Below are positions 1 to 7,850 of a DNA stretch of 33,038 nt, piece after piece. How positions within the stretch are numbered: position 1 is the stretch's first letter; the number at the start of each line of letters is the position of its first letter. The translations under genes and the position numbers were made by a program. The stretch covers positions 1 to 33,038 of the forward strand of contig PGYL01000031.1 in the NCBI GenBank assembly GCA_002839645.1, in the 5' to 3' direction. The notes under the pieces were generated by a model. That model ran no database searches. It worked only from the letters and a program-made list of their open reading frames with translations, and had not been told where the DNA came from. Source of the DNA: Methanomicrobiales archaeon HGW-Methanomicrobiales-2 (GTDB lineage Archaea; Halobacteriota; Methanomicrobia; Methanomicrobiales; Methanoculleaceae).

Positions 1-238
1 CTCCCCGTCAGCCCCTCCCCTCGTGGCGATACCACCACGGTCCACTGCACGGGCCTTTTCCTCGCTTAGGTTGGCCGCCTGAGGGCCAGCGTCTCTCAAA
101 ATCCAGTAGCCCGGCGCTGTGCATGCAAAGTCTGGACCATATCCGTACTCCCAGGAAGCGAAAAAACCCCACGCACTGCTACGCGACAAACGTTCAGGAA
201 AAAAAGCGGTTTTGGCCGCTATCCGGCGGTTCCGGAAA
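1..238. other. Region downstream of ndk, no gene recognised
   Basis: No start codon, tRNA or known RNA fold could be recognised here. Two oligo-T runs read on the minus strand (199-205 and 161-166) probably end the ndk operon. Below about 214 the minus strand stays open in one frame to the window edge, but there is no ATG or good ribosome binding site in it. It may be the upstream part of a gene cut off by the window, a decayed element, or simply GC-rich open sequence. infB often follows ndk in related archaea, but its start is not visible. Confidence 0.3.
161..205 (-). terminator. Tandem oligo-T terminator after ndk
   Basis: On the minus strand a T7 run (199-205) lies about 35 bases past the ndk stop and a T6 run (161-166) follows about 30 bases later. 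Archaeal RNA polymerase commonly terminates on such U-rich stretches without needing a strong hairpin. Position fits the end of the rpl7ae-rps28e-rpl24e-ndk transcript. Confidence 0.5.
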
Positions 239-688
239 TTACTCGTAGAGGACGGGTTCGTCGATCTTCGAATAATCCACCAGTTCGCCGGACGCGAAGT
301 GGATGCCGAGTTCACGAGCGGCGCTCTCGGGGGAGTCGGACGCGTGAATCACGTTCCGCCCGATGTCGAGAGCGAAGTCGCCGCGGATGGAACCCGGCGC
401 AGCTTCTGCAGGGTTTGTGGAACCGATCATCCTGCGGACGACCGCGACTGCGCCTTTTCCTTCCCATACCATCAGGAAACAGGGTCCGCTCATGATGTAG
501 GTTTTCAGGCCCGGGAAGAAGGGCTTCTGCAGGTGTTCCCGATACTGCTCGACGACCCGTGCCTCGGGGAGGAGCTCGAGTTTTGCCCCTGCGAGTTTGA
601 GTCCCTTAGCCTCGAACCGGGAGATGATCTCCCCGACGAGTCCGCGCTGGACGCCGTCGGGCTTGACCATCACAAAGGTGCGATCCAT
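239..688 (-). CDS. ndk: Nucleoside diphosphate kinase
   Basis: Cytoplasmic enzyme that moves the gamma phosphate from ATP to other NDPs through a phosphohistidine. The 149-residue length is typical for a single-domain NDK. The N-terminus ([18 protein letters not shown]) and the active-site segment NVIHASDS with catalytic His115 are intact, as is the [17 protein letters not shown] nucleotide-binding stretch. ATG start at 688, six bases after the rpl24e stop. It is the last gene of a ribosomal protein operon, a pairing widespread in archaea. Nothing unusual is seen. Confidence 0.97.
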   Translation of the reverse strand: MDRTFVMVKPDGVQRGLVGEIISRFEAKGLKLAGAKLELLPEARVVEQYREHLQKPFFPGLKTYIMSGPCFLMVWEGKGAVAVVRRMIGSTNPAEAAPGSIRGDFALDIGRNVIHASDSPESAARELGIHFASGELVDYSKIDEPVLYE

Positions 689-694
689 GCCGGA

Positions 695-886
695 TCACTC
701 TTTGCCGCGGGCCTTGCGGCCTGCCGCGGTCCACTCGACGCGGCGCGGCACCCGGCCGAGCCTGTAGTTGTTCTGGCACTTTGTGCTGCAGAAGTAGTAG
801 ATGGTCCCGTCCTTCTTGACAAACATCTTGCCGGTGCCGGGTTCCAGAGCCTCTCCACAGAAACTGCAGACGTATTTATCTACCAT
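695..886 (-). CDS. rpl24e: 50S ribosomal protein L24e
   Basis: Small zinc-ribbon protein of the large ribosomal subunit. The 63 residues carry two cysteine pairs, C7-x2-C10 and C33-x3-C37, within the typical L24e pattern [20 protein letters not shown] followed by YYFCSTKC. The basic C-terminus fits rRNA binding. The ATG at 886 lies two bases after the rps28e TAA stop, so the genes are almost certainly cotranscribed and translationally coupled; the GAGGCGG at the end of rps28e can serve as ribosome binding site. Confidence 0.96.
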   Translation of the reverse strand: MVDKYVCSFCGEALEPGTGKMFVKKDGTIYYFCSTKCQNNYRLGRVPRRVEWTAAGRKARGKE

Positions 887-888
887 GA

Positions 889-1098
889 TTACCGCCTCGA
901 GAGTTTCTTGGCCTCACGTTCGGTCTCGAGCAGCGAGAGGATGTCTCCCTCTCTGATAGGCCCCACAGTGTTGCGGGTGATGATCCGCCCCTTGTTCGGG
1001 CCATCAAGAACCCGGCACTTGACCTGCTGGGCTTCGCCATGCATACCGGTCATGCCGATGATCTCGATAACTTCTGCGGGCATTCCGTCGTTTGCCAT
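889..1098 (-). CDS. rps28e: 30S ribosomal protein S28e
   Basis: Archaeal/eukaryotic-type small subunit protein, 69 residues with an OB-like fold. The family signature close to the C-terminus ([14 protein letters not shown]) and the central [12 protein letters not shown] are present. ATG at 1098 is preceded by GAGGAG, which sits directly after the rpl7ae stop. Second gene of the four-gene ribosomal/ndk operon. Confidence 0.96.
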   Translation of the reverse strand: MANDGMPAEVIEIIGMTGMHGEAQQVKCRVLDGPNKGRIITRNTVGPIREGDILSLLETEREAKKLSRR

Positions 1099-1108
1099 GC
1101 TTAACTCC

Positions 1109-1477
1109 TCACGCTCTCAGTGCAGCTATCTGCTTTACAATCTCTTCGACGAGGTCCTTTGCCTTGCCGGACTTGACGATAGCGGCGGCTGCCGAGCCGA
1201 CCTCAAGACCGCTGGCGGAACCGATATCGTTCTGCTTCGTGATGTAGACAAAAGGAATCTGCTTCTCTTCGCAGAGCGGTGGCAGATGCATTACAATTTC
1301 TTCGGGCTCAACGTCTGCACCGATGAGAACCAGCTGGGCGATGTTCCGCTCGACTGCTTTTGTTGCTTCGTTGGATCCTTTCTTAACCTTACCGGTGTCT
1401 CTTGCGATTTCAAGAGCTTCAAGGGCCTTATTCTGGATCTCTTCAGGAATCTCGAATTTTACATATACCTTTGCCAT
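1109..1477 (-). CDS. rpl7ae: 50S ribosomal protein L7Ae
   Basis: Kink-turn binding protein of 122 residues. In archaea it serves the large ribosomal subunit and is also the core protein of C/D and H/ACA guide RNPs and of RNase P. The L7Ae motif region ([20 protein letters not shown], then [19 protein letters not shown]) is intact. ATG at 1477 has a good AGGTGA ribosome binding site (complement of 1481-1486). First gene of the operon rpl7ae-rps28e-rpl24e-ndk, which is the usual archaeal order. Confidence 0.97.
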   Translation of the reverse strand: MAKVYVKFEIPEEIQNKALEALEIARDTGKVKKGSNEATKAVERNIAQLVLIGADVEPEEIVMHLPPLCEEKQIPFVYITKQNDIGSASGLEVGSAAAAIVKSGKAKDLVEEIVKQIAALRA

Positions 1478-1600
1478 AACTCACCTCTTTCGGGGGCAGC
1501 CTACTGCTGCTCCGTCATCATTCATCAGTAGCGTAGCTGATCGAATGCGCTCTATTATGTCATTAAGAGGAGGGATAAATGTTTGTCATTCGACCCCGTA
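1478..1600 (-). promoter_or_regulatory. Promoter region of the rpl7ae operon
   Basis: Reading the minus strand, a TATA-like ATTTATCC lies at about 1571-1580, roughly 95 bases before the rpl7ae ATG, inside an otherwise unassigned 180-base gap between two minus-strand operons. The ribosome binding site AGGTGA (1481-1486) closes the leader. The TATA assignment is by eye only. Confidence 0.35.
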
Positions 1601-1660
1601 TTGGGGGGTAATGTTCCGCCATTTTCGGGCCTTCCCGCATGAACATGGCCACCGGTGGCA

Positions 1661-3661
1661 TTATGCGGGGATCCGGTAGATCTGGACTCCCTCTGCGTCA
1701 TATATGAGTTCGAGCGCCTCCGTCGGGATCGAAACAGTATAGCGATCGCGCTCTTCGGCACCCACATACAGGAGCGTGGCGTTGTACGCCCGCGAAAGCT
1801 CGATGGTCCGCGACGGCTGCTCATATATTCTCCGCACGTCAGCGCTCCGTTCGCTTATACGTCCCTCGTCTCCCCGCCACATATACTCGTGGAACGGCAT
1901 CCCGATGACTGCCGGGATCCCGGTGAACGACGACACCCGTGAGTAGTAGGTGTAATCTCCGCCCTCTGCCTCGACGATGATATGGTCGCCCGGAAGATCC
2001 CGCAGGAACGCGATTGCTGCCGCATCCCCCGGGTGCGAGCCTTCGAGATAGGCCGCCCCGTCGAGGGTGTGGCTCCCGTACCCAAAGTCGACGTTGATCG
2101 CGAAGGGTGCGGCAAGAAGCAGCGCCACAGCCAGGACGGGCAACAGACGCCCCGCCCGGGCAGGCACGCGCCAGCCGATATCGGCTCTTTCCAGCCACCC
2201 CCCGATGACGGCAAGGCTTGCTGTCCCCATCAGGATCCAGGCGGGGAGGTAGAACTTGAAGACCGTGTTCATCCGGAAGTAGGTCTCCCCCATGTTGTCC
2301 TTGAGATAGACCAGCTCGGTAGCGAGGATGATCAGGAGCCCGAGGATGGCGAGCGTATCGATGGCCGCAAAGCGGCGGCGGGCGAGAAGGTAGATCAGCG
2401 GAACGGCGGCGATGGCCGCGGCCGGGTAGCCGGCGAGCACGAACGGCACCGCGGCGAGCAGAAGGTAGGGGCGCTTCCTGATGTCCGGAGCACAAAAAGC
2501 GACCAGCACCGCGAGGAAGAACCCGTGGACCAGCAGGAACTCCACCGGTTCGGAGGGTATGGGGACGATCGCGATCCCCCCGATGCCGGGGCTGTTGAGC
2601 TGCAGGTAGAACGGGAGATACGTTACGATCGCGAGCGGCGGCACCGCCGCAAGCATCATCCAGGACTTCTTGCTATCCCACGTAAAGTTCCCGTAACGCC
2701 ACCATACGAGGAGGCCGAAGACCAGCGTGACCGGGGCGTAGACCAGCACGTCCCAGGAGTTGAACCCGGGCATGGACCCGAGGGCGAGGGCGGCAAGCCC
2801 GCAGAGGAGTGCCCGCCCCCGCATGGAGATGGTCGCCCATCGCAGGTAGGCAAAGACCAGGAGGAAGAGCAGGAACCCCTGGTTGAAGAGACTCATGACG
2901 TGGGGGTGCACGTCGCCCCAGAGCATCGAGAAGAGGGGATACTCGTTGATGGTGTCCGTGATCGTCCGGGTGCTCCCCCAGAGGACGTCGAACCACGTGT
3001 CCCCGGTAAGGATGTGATAGATCGCAGAGGGGTTTGGAATGAAGAGCGCGAGTACCGGGAGCCACCGGTAGCGATCGAGGAGGAGATGCCCGAGTGCGTA
3101 GAGCGAGACGACGGCAAGCCCGAGCACGGTCGGGAGGACAAGGTTGAATGTTACCGTCGAAGGTACGCCGGATACAAGCCCGAGCACCCCGCTCATCCAG
3201 TAGCCGATGTAGTAGTAGACGTCCAGCGTCCCCCCCGCATACCAGGGGTCGAGCGGCGGAACGATTGGAAGCCGCATGATCGACGCGAGGATGGCGTGGT
3301 CCATGAACTTCTCGGCGTAGGAGATGGTTGGGTTGATCCAGCGCACCTCGAGCATGAAGAGGAAGGGGATCAGGAAGGCGAGGTCCCAGGGGAGTGCTGA
3401 TCGCAGGCGCTCCCTCGTGTAGAACCGCCGCGACCCTGCATAGGCGATTGCCGCGAGAAACGGCAGGAGAGCGAGCGAGATCGGAAGACCCGCGAGACCG
3501 CAGTACCAGGACCCGAGCGTGAGGAGGAGGATCGATGCCGGGTATGCGGCGGCGGCCGAGAGGTTGCCGAGGGTGCGGTCGAGCGCCGGCCAGGTGCCGA
3601 GGTGGAGCAGTTTGATGACGGCAAGCCAGAGCAGCACGGGGACGACGAACTCACCCGCCAA
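1661..3661 (-). CDS. DUF2298 / 'YYY' family polytopic membrane protein
   Basis: A 666-residue, strongly hydrophobic protein with more than ten likely membrane segments. The signature segment PPLDPWYAGGTLDVYYYIGYW (near residue 135) with its YYY run and the EKFMDHAI segment place it in the DUF2298 (Chlor_Arch_YYY) family, distant relatives of membrane glycosyltransferases of the ArnT/PMT type. Enzymatic activity is not established. The start is a TTG at 3661 overlapping the end of the upstream gene by 11 bases, with GGAGGAG five bases before it, implying translational coupling. It ends a four-gene run with an oxidoreductase, a GT2 and a flippase-like protein, so a role in lipid-linked glycan or S-layer glycosylation is likely but inferred. 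Confidence 0.88.
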   Translation of the reverse strand: MAGEFVVPVLLWLAVIKLLHLGTWPALDRTLGNLSAAAAYPASILLLTLGSWYCGLAGLPISLALLPFLAAIAYAGSRRFYTRERLRSALPWDLAFLIPFLFMLEVRWINPTISYAEKFMDHAILASIMRLPIVPPLDPWYAGGTLDVYYYIGYWMSGVLGLVSGVPSTVTFNLVLPTVLGLAVVSLYALGHLLLDRYRWLPVLALFIPNPSAIYHILTGDTWFDVLWGSTRTITDTINEYPLFSMLWGDVHPHVMSLFNQGFLLFLLVFAYLRWATISMRGRALLCGLAALALGSMPGFNSWDVLVYAPVTLVFGLLVWWRYGNFTWDSKKSWMMLAAVPPLAIVTYLPFYLQLNSPGIGGIAIVPIPSEPVEFLLVHGFFLAVLVAFCAPDIRKRPYLLLAAVPFVLAGYPAAAIAAVPLIYLLARRRFAAIDTLAILGLLIILATELVYLKDNMGETYFRMNTVFKFYLPAWILMGTASLAVIGGWLERADIGWRVPARAGRLLPVLAVALLLAAPFAINVDFGYGSHTLDGAAYLEGSHPGDAAAIAFLRDLPGDHIIVEAEGGDYTYYSRVSSFTGIPAVIGMPFHEYMWRGDEGRISERSADVRRIYEQPSRTIELSRAYNATLLYVGAEERDRYTVSIPTEALELIYDAEGVQIYRIPA

Positions 3662-4631
3662 ATGTCTCCTCCTTCTCGATCTCCCTGGAAAAAGCCTTCT
3701 TTAAGAGTTCCATCGACCAGTCGCCGAAGTAGTAGATTGATCCGACGCCCCCGATGAGCGTGACCAGGTTCTTGATCAGGTGGTCGATGACCGCGATCAG
3801 CGTCGCCGTGGCTGCCGGCGTTCCCGCGAGCCCGAAGGTCAGTGCGAGCGCGAGTTCATAGGTCCCCACCCCTCCCGGGGTGAGCGGCACCGCCTTGACG
3901 AGGTTGCCGATGACGATCGCAAGAACGACGATACCGAACGGGACCGGCTCCTGGAACATCAGGACGACCGCGTAGCAGACCAGCACATCGACGAGCCATA
4001 TGAGGAGCGATGAAACGCTGAGCGTAACGAGGGCCCGGGGGTTGAGGGAGGCCCGTTTCACTTCATCGAGCATCCTCTGAACGGCAACGATGACCCGGTT
4101 CTCGGACTTCATCCTGCCCGACCAGAGAAGCATGGCAAAAAAGATGCCGCCTGCGGCGAGGGGGACAATGATAACCGTGATAAACCAGTCGGGGACATCC
4201 AGGACTGCCAGAATGAACGGGAGCGCGACGGCACCGAGCACCGCGATCATCAGGATATCGAAGACGCGTTCGACGATGAGAGACGAGAACCCCTGCGAGT
4301 AGGTGGCGTCGTCCTCGTGCTTGAGGATGAGCATCCGCACAAAGTCGCCGAGGCGTGCGGGAACGATGAGGTTCGCCGTCTGCGAGATGAAGATGCAGGC
4401 AGTCGAGAACCAGAGGCTCTTTTTGACGTCAAGCCCCTGCAGGATGAACTGGTACCGGTACCCCCGGAGGACCCAGGCAACAACGCAGATCCCGACGGCA
4501 GCAAAGAGGAAGGGTATCACGGCGTGTTCGAGCGTCAGCAGGAGGTCGTCCCATACGCGCAAGAGCATGTAAGCGACAATCCCGACCGCGATCAGGGTGG
4601 GGATGACGACCGCGCTAACCTTTTTCCACAT
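3651..4631 (-). CDS. UPF0104 / LPG-synthase-TM flippase-like membrane protein
   Basis: About 326 residues with roughly eight membrane segments. The pattern FISQTANLIVPARLGDFVR and later PGGVGTYELALALTFG are typical of the UPF0104/lysylphosphatidylglycerol synthase TM family, which includes archaeal AglD-associated and MprF N-terminal flippase-like proteins. I chose the ATG at 4631 (MWKKVSAVVIP); the frame is open to a TTG at 4655 that would add eight residues unlike a membrane protein N-terminus. Overlaps the preceding GT2 gene by 17 bases and the following DUF2298 gene by 11. Probable job: moving or handling a polyprenol-linked sugar, in step with the GT2 upstream. Confidence 0.88.
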   Translation of the reverse strand: MWKKVSAVVIPTLIAVGIVAYMLLRVWDDLLLTLEHAVIPFLFAAVGICVVAWVLRGYRYQFILQGLDVKKSLWFSTACIFISQTANLIVPARLGDFVRMLILKHEDDATYSQGFSSLIVERVFDILMIAVLGAVALPFILAVLDVPDWFITVIIVPLAAGGIFFAMLLWSGRMKSENRVIVAVQRMLDEVKRASLNPRALVTLSVSSLLIWLVDVLVCYAVVLMFQEPVPFGIVVLAIVIGNLVKAVPLTPGGVGTYELALALTFGLAGTPAATATLIAVIDHLIKNLVTLIGGVGSIYYFGDWSMELLKKAFSREIEKEETFGG

Positions 4632-5334
4632 GGAGCCGCCACCAGAGTTGCACAATCGCCGATCCCATCTCGATTACGTCGCTTCTACGCACAGTTGTTC
4701 CCTCTCCCTGCTGCCATCGCACGGGAAACTCTCGTATCCGGTACCCGTTCTTCTGTGCCCGCACCAGCACCTCGGTATCCCAGAACCAGTGGTCCGCAGT
4801 CACCGACGGGAGCAGGGAAAGAAGGCGGTCACGACGGAATGCCTTGAACCCGCACTGGTGATCGTGGAGCGAGCTCCCGAGGATCGTCCGTGCGAGCATA
4901 TTGTAGCCCCGGCTCGCGACCTCCCGTCCGCCGCTCCGGGTGATATTACTTTGGGGGAGGAGACGGGAACCTGTTGCGATATCATAGCCGTCACGGATGG
5001 CGCCGATCAGTTCGGCGAGGTGCGGCATGTCGGTGGCCAGGTCGACATCGTAGTAGCAGACGATCGATCCCTCTGCTCCGGCAAACGCGCGGTTGAGCGC
5101 CCGACCCCGCCCGAGCCGCTCGTCGCTGTGGAGGAGGCGAACCCGGGAGTCTTTAGCCTCGTAGTTCCGGACGAACTCGGTGCTTCCGTCAGTGCTCCCG
5201 TCCTCGGCGACGATCAGTTCGAACCTCCCGGGCGCGATCGCCTCGAGCGTCTCAAGTGACCGGGGTATGGCGGTCTTGAGCGCCGAGAGGTCGTTGTAGA
5301 CCGGCAGGACGGCGCTCACCTCGATCTCACGCAT
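4615..5334 (-). CDS. Family 2 glycosyltransferase (dolichyl-phosphate sugar synthase type)
   Basis: A 239-residue soluble GT-A fold enzyme that should transfer a sugar from a nucleotide donor to dolichyl phosphate on the cytoplasmic face. The N-terminus SAVLPVYNDLSAL, the acidic AEDGSTDGS segment, the metal-binding D96-V97-D98 and the DHQCGFKAFRRD loop are those of the DPG-synthase subgroup. No C-terminal membrane anchor is present; the adjacent UPF0104 gene could supply the membrane partner, as in fused AglD-like proteins. ATG at 5334 overlaps the end of the oxidoreductase gene by eight bases. Donor sugar cannot be read from the sequence. Confidence 0.93.
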   Translation of the reverse strand: MREIEVSAVLPVYNDLSALKTAIPRSLETLEAIAPGRFELIVAEDGSTDGSTEFVRNYEAKDSRVRLLHSDERLGRGRALNRAFAGAEGSIVCYYDVDLATDMPHLAELIGAIRDGYDIATGSRLLPQSNITRSGGREVASRGYNMLARTILGSSLHDHQCGFKAFRRDRLLSLLPSVTADHWFWDTEVLVRAQKNGYRIREFPVRWQQGEGTTVRRSDVIEMGSAIVQLWWRLHVEKG

Positions 5335-6559
5335 CTGAAAACCTCGCGAGAACCCTTTTTGCTACTTCCTGCCCGGCGACGACCGAACCGTTCATGCTCC
5401 GTTCCGGGTAGTTTGGGGGGCTGAACATTCCGGCGAGGAAGAGCCCGTGCTCTTCGTAGGCAGGCAGGCGTTTGCGGAGCCCGGTTGTGTAGACAGGGCC
5501 CGCATACGGGTCGACGGCGAGCCGGTGCCAGTGCACCTCGCTCTCGCTGACGGAAAATCGCCGACAAAAGTCCCCGAGCATCGACGCCTCGAAGCCCTCG
5601 GGGAGCCGGTCGGTGAAGTACGACGCAAGGTAAACAATGTGCTCGCCGTACCATGCCAGCGGGGCGAAGTTGGTGTGCGAGACCACCGCACCATAGGGGG
5701 CCGCATCCTTCATATTCAGCCAGTATATGCCGTCGGTCACGTCCCGGTCGAGTGCGAGGGTCATGCAGGCGGCGCCCTGGTAGGGCACCGGGGCGATATT
5801 GAGGCCGGCAAGGTCTGCGGTCACCTGCGGAGGGAGCGTCGATACGACACAGTCATAGACCTCTCCGTTGACGAGCCAGTTGTTGCCCTCCCGCCGGATC
5901 TCCTTGACGGGAGAGTCCGGCATGATCGAGGCGCCCCGTCCCGCCACCTCTTCCTCGAGCCGCGCGATGACCTGCTGGAATCCTCCTTTCAGGTAACCCA
6001 GACGCTCGCCCCCGGCGCCCCGGTCCGACCGGATAGCGATGCGGGATATGAGCCAGGCTGCGGAGGCCTCGCCTGCGCGGTCTCCGAACTTGCTCTTTAA
6101 GAGCGGTTCGAAGAACGATGCGTAGATGCCGGGGCCAAGGTTGTCGAGTATGAAATCCTTCGCGGTGATCCCGTCGAGCACTGCTGCGTCGAGCCGTCGG
6201 GAGCGCAGGGTCAGCAGGCCGAGGCGGGCCTTCTCGGTGAGCGTGAGATGGGGGTAGCGCAGGATCTCGGTCGGGGTGGTAAGCGGGTGGATGGTCCCAT
6301 CGACGTAGTAGCCGGTGCTGCCCTTGAGCCATTCCAGCCGGTCGGTCACCTGCAGTGTATCGAAGAGATCGAGCAGGCTGGTATCGCCGGCAAAGCAATG
6401 GTGGTAATACTCCTCGATCCAGTAATTGCCGATCCGGTACGAACCGAGGCAGCCGCCCAGGGTGGGCCTTCGTTCGAAGAGATCTACCTGGTGTTTTCCG
6501 GCGAGTTCGAGAGCCGAGACCAGACCGGATAGACCTCCCCCCACAACGCAGATCTTCAT
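5327..6559 (-). CDS. FAD-dependent amine oxidase / protoporphyrinogen-oxidase-like protein
   Basis: A 410-residue flavoprotein. The Rossmann motif VVGGGLSG (G7, G9, G12), Glu29 for the adenosine ribose and the following GG pair (35-36) give a complete dinucleotide-binding fold. The C-terminal segment GLFLAGMFSPPNYPERSMNG resembles the conserved FAD-contacting end of the amine oxidase / HemY superfamily. The substrate is unknown: methanogens do not need it for classical haem synthesis, and its place at the head of a GT2-flippase-DUF2298 run suggests oxidation or desaturation of a lipid or sugar intermediate. The ATG at 6559 follows an AT-rich divergent promoter. Confidence 0.87.
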   Translation of the reverse strand: MKICVVGGGLSGLVSALELAGKHQVDLFERRPTLGGCLGSYRIGNYWIEEYYHHCFAGDTSLLDLFDTLQVTDRLEWLKGSTGYYVDGTIHPLTTPTEILRYPHLTLTEKARLGLLTLRSRRLDAAVLDGITAKDFILDNLGPGIYASFFEPLLKSKFGDRAGEASAAWLISRIAIRSDRGAGGERLGYLKGGFQQVIARLEEEVAGRGASIMPDSPVKEIRREGNNWLVNGEVYDCVVSTLPPQVTADLAGLNIAPVPYQGAACMTLALDRDVTDGIYWLNMKDAAPYGAVVSHTNFAPLAWYGEHIVYLASYFTDRLPEGFEASMLGDFCRRFSVSESEVHWHRLAVDPYAGPVYTTGLRKRLPAYEEHGLFLAGMFSPPNYPERSMNGSVVAGQEVAKRVLARFSDA

Positions 6560-6674
6560 CGTTTACCACTACGTTTGAAAATTATAAGAACACTTTTGGG
6601 TTATAAGAATATACAACGTCTTTATACATAAACGTCGATATTAATAATTAGTCAATATGAGGGTGTGAAGCTGA
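6560..6674. promoter_or_regulatory. Divergent promoter region
   Basis: AT-rich gap between divergent genes. For the plus-strand CetZ-like gene a strong TATA-like TTTATACATAAA lies at 6621-6632, about 45 bases before the ATG, with a GAGGGTG ribosome binding site at 6659-6665. On the minus strand TTCTTATAAT (6581-6590) is close enough to the ATG at 6559 for a leaderless transcript, and a second TATATTCTTATAA (6601-6613) would give a short leader. Confidence 0.5.
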
Positions 6675-7841
6675 ATGAGGGTCTTCTTCATAGGATTCGG
6701 TCAGGCGGGGGGCAAAGTTGTCGATATGTTCATGGAACAGGACAAACGAATGCAGACCCAGAGTTTCAGGGGAATCGCAGTTAACACGGCGCGTACCGAC
6801 CTGATGGGGCTTAAAAATATCGAGCTCAAAGACCGGCTCCTGATCGGGCAGACCGTGGTTAAAGGCCACGGTGTCGGGACGGACAACGTAACCGGGGCAC
6901 GGGTGACCGCTGATGAGATTGATGCCATCATCAACGCTATCGACACGAGGGGCACCCACGATGTCGATGCCTTCGTCATCATCGCCGGTCTCGGCGGCGG
7001 GACGGGTTCCGGGGGTTCGCCGGTCCTGGCCCGGCACTTGAAGCGTATCTACCGGGAACCGGTCTACGCGATCGGTATCCTGCCTGCTCCGGAGGAAGGC
7101 CGGCTCTATTCGTATAATGCAGCCCGTTCCCTGAGCACCCTCGTCAATGAGGCGGATAATACCTTCATTTTTGATAACAGTGCCTGGAAGAATGAAGGAG
7201 AGAGCGTCAAGGATGCCTATAACCGGTTAAACGATGAAATTGTCCGCCGGTTCGGCGTGCTCTTCCGTGCAGGCGAAGTCGGGAAGGCGGGTGTCGGTGA
7301 GATGGTCGTGGACTCAAGCGAGGTCATCAACACCCTGCGTGGCGGCGGCATCAGCACCGTCGGATATGCTATCAGCGAGAAGGTCAGCCCCCGGACGAAG
7401 CAGAATCAGGGGTTCCTCTCCGGCCTGATGCGGAAGAAGGAGAAGACCGAGGAGGTGCTGACCGGGGAAGACAAGTCGGCAAAGATCATCGCTCTTGTTC
7501 GGCGTGCCATGCTCGGGCGCCTCACCCTGCCATGCGACTACTCGACGGCGGAGCGGGGGCTTGTTCTCCTCGCGGGCCCACCTGATGAGATGGACAGGAA
7601 GGGCGTTGAGAAGTCGAAGAGCTGGGTGGAGGAGAACATCGCCGGTGTCGAGGTGCGTGGCGGAGATTACCCGGTTCAGAGCGACTACGTCGCTGCGGTG
7701 GTTGTTCTTGCGACGATCGGGAACGCTCCCCGGATCACCGATCTCCTTGAGATTGCAAAGTCCACGAAGGAAGATGTTCTTAAATCGAAGGAAAAGCGTT
7801 CGACCATGTTCGATGACGGCATAGAACCGCTATTTGAGTGA
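6675..7841 (+). CDS. CetZ-like tubulin/FtsZ family GTPase
   Basis: A 388-residue member of the tubulin superfamily. The N-terminal FFIGFGQAGGKVVD and the tubulin signature GLGGGTGSGGSP (GGGTGSG at 107-113) are intact, as is the PAPEEGRLYSYNAARSL segment after it. The overall spacing and NEADNTFIFDN fit the archaeal CetZ (FtsZ3) group rather than bacterial-type FtsZ. CetZ proteins studied in haloarchaea control cell shape and motility; division is carried out by FtsZ1/FtsZ2. A charged tail (KEKRSTMFDDGIEPLFE) may bind partners. The next gene follows nine bases later and is likely in the same operon. Confidence 0.92.
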   Translation: MRVFFIGFGQAGGKVVDMFMEQDKRMQTQSFRGIAVNTARTDLMGLKNIELKDRLLIGQTVVKGHGVGTDNVTGARVTADEIDAIINAIDTRGTHDVDAFVIIAGLGGGTGSGGSPVLARHLKRIYREPVYAIGILPAPEEGRLYSYNAARSLSTLVNEADNTFIFDNSAWKNEGESVKDAYNRLNDEIVRRFGVLFRAGEVGKAGVGEMVVDSSEVINTLRGGGISTVGYAISEKVSPRTKQNQGFLSGLMRKKEKTEEVLTGEDKSAKIIALVRRAMLGRLTLPCDYSTAERGLVLLAGPPDEMDRKGVEKSKSWVEENIAGVEVRGGDYPVQSDYVAAVVVLATIGNAPRITDLLEIAKSTKEDVLKSKEKRSTMFDDGIEPLFE

Positions 7842-7850
7842 GGAGACGTT

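Noticed and set aside
1-118. Possible RNase P RNA or SRP RNA on the minus strand
   Set aside because: A GAGGAAAAGG stretch recalls the RNase P core, but the universal GAGGAAAGUCC element and the SRP helix 8 loop are not present.
119-1531. Long plus-strand open frame of 470 codons across the ribosomal protein operon
   Set aside because: It lies antisense to four unmistakable genes (L7Ae, S28e, L24e, ndk) and its translation has no family features.
1982-3400. Plus-strand open frame of 472 codons rich in Arg, Glu, Asp and Pro
   Set aside because: Antisense to the DUF2298 membrane protein; charged low-complexity translation typical of the complement of a hydrophobic GC-rich gene.
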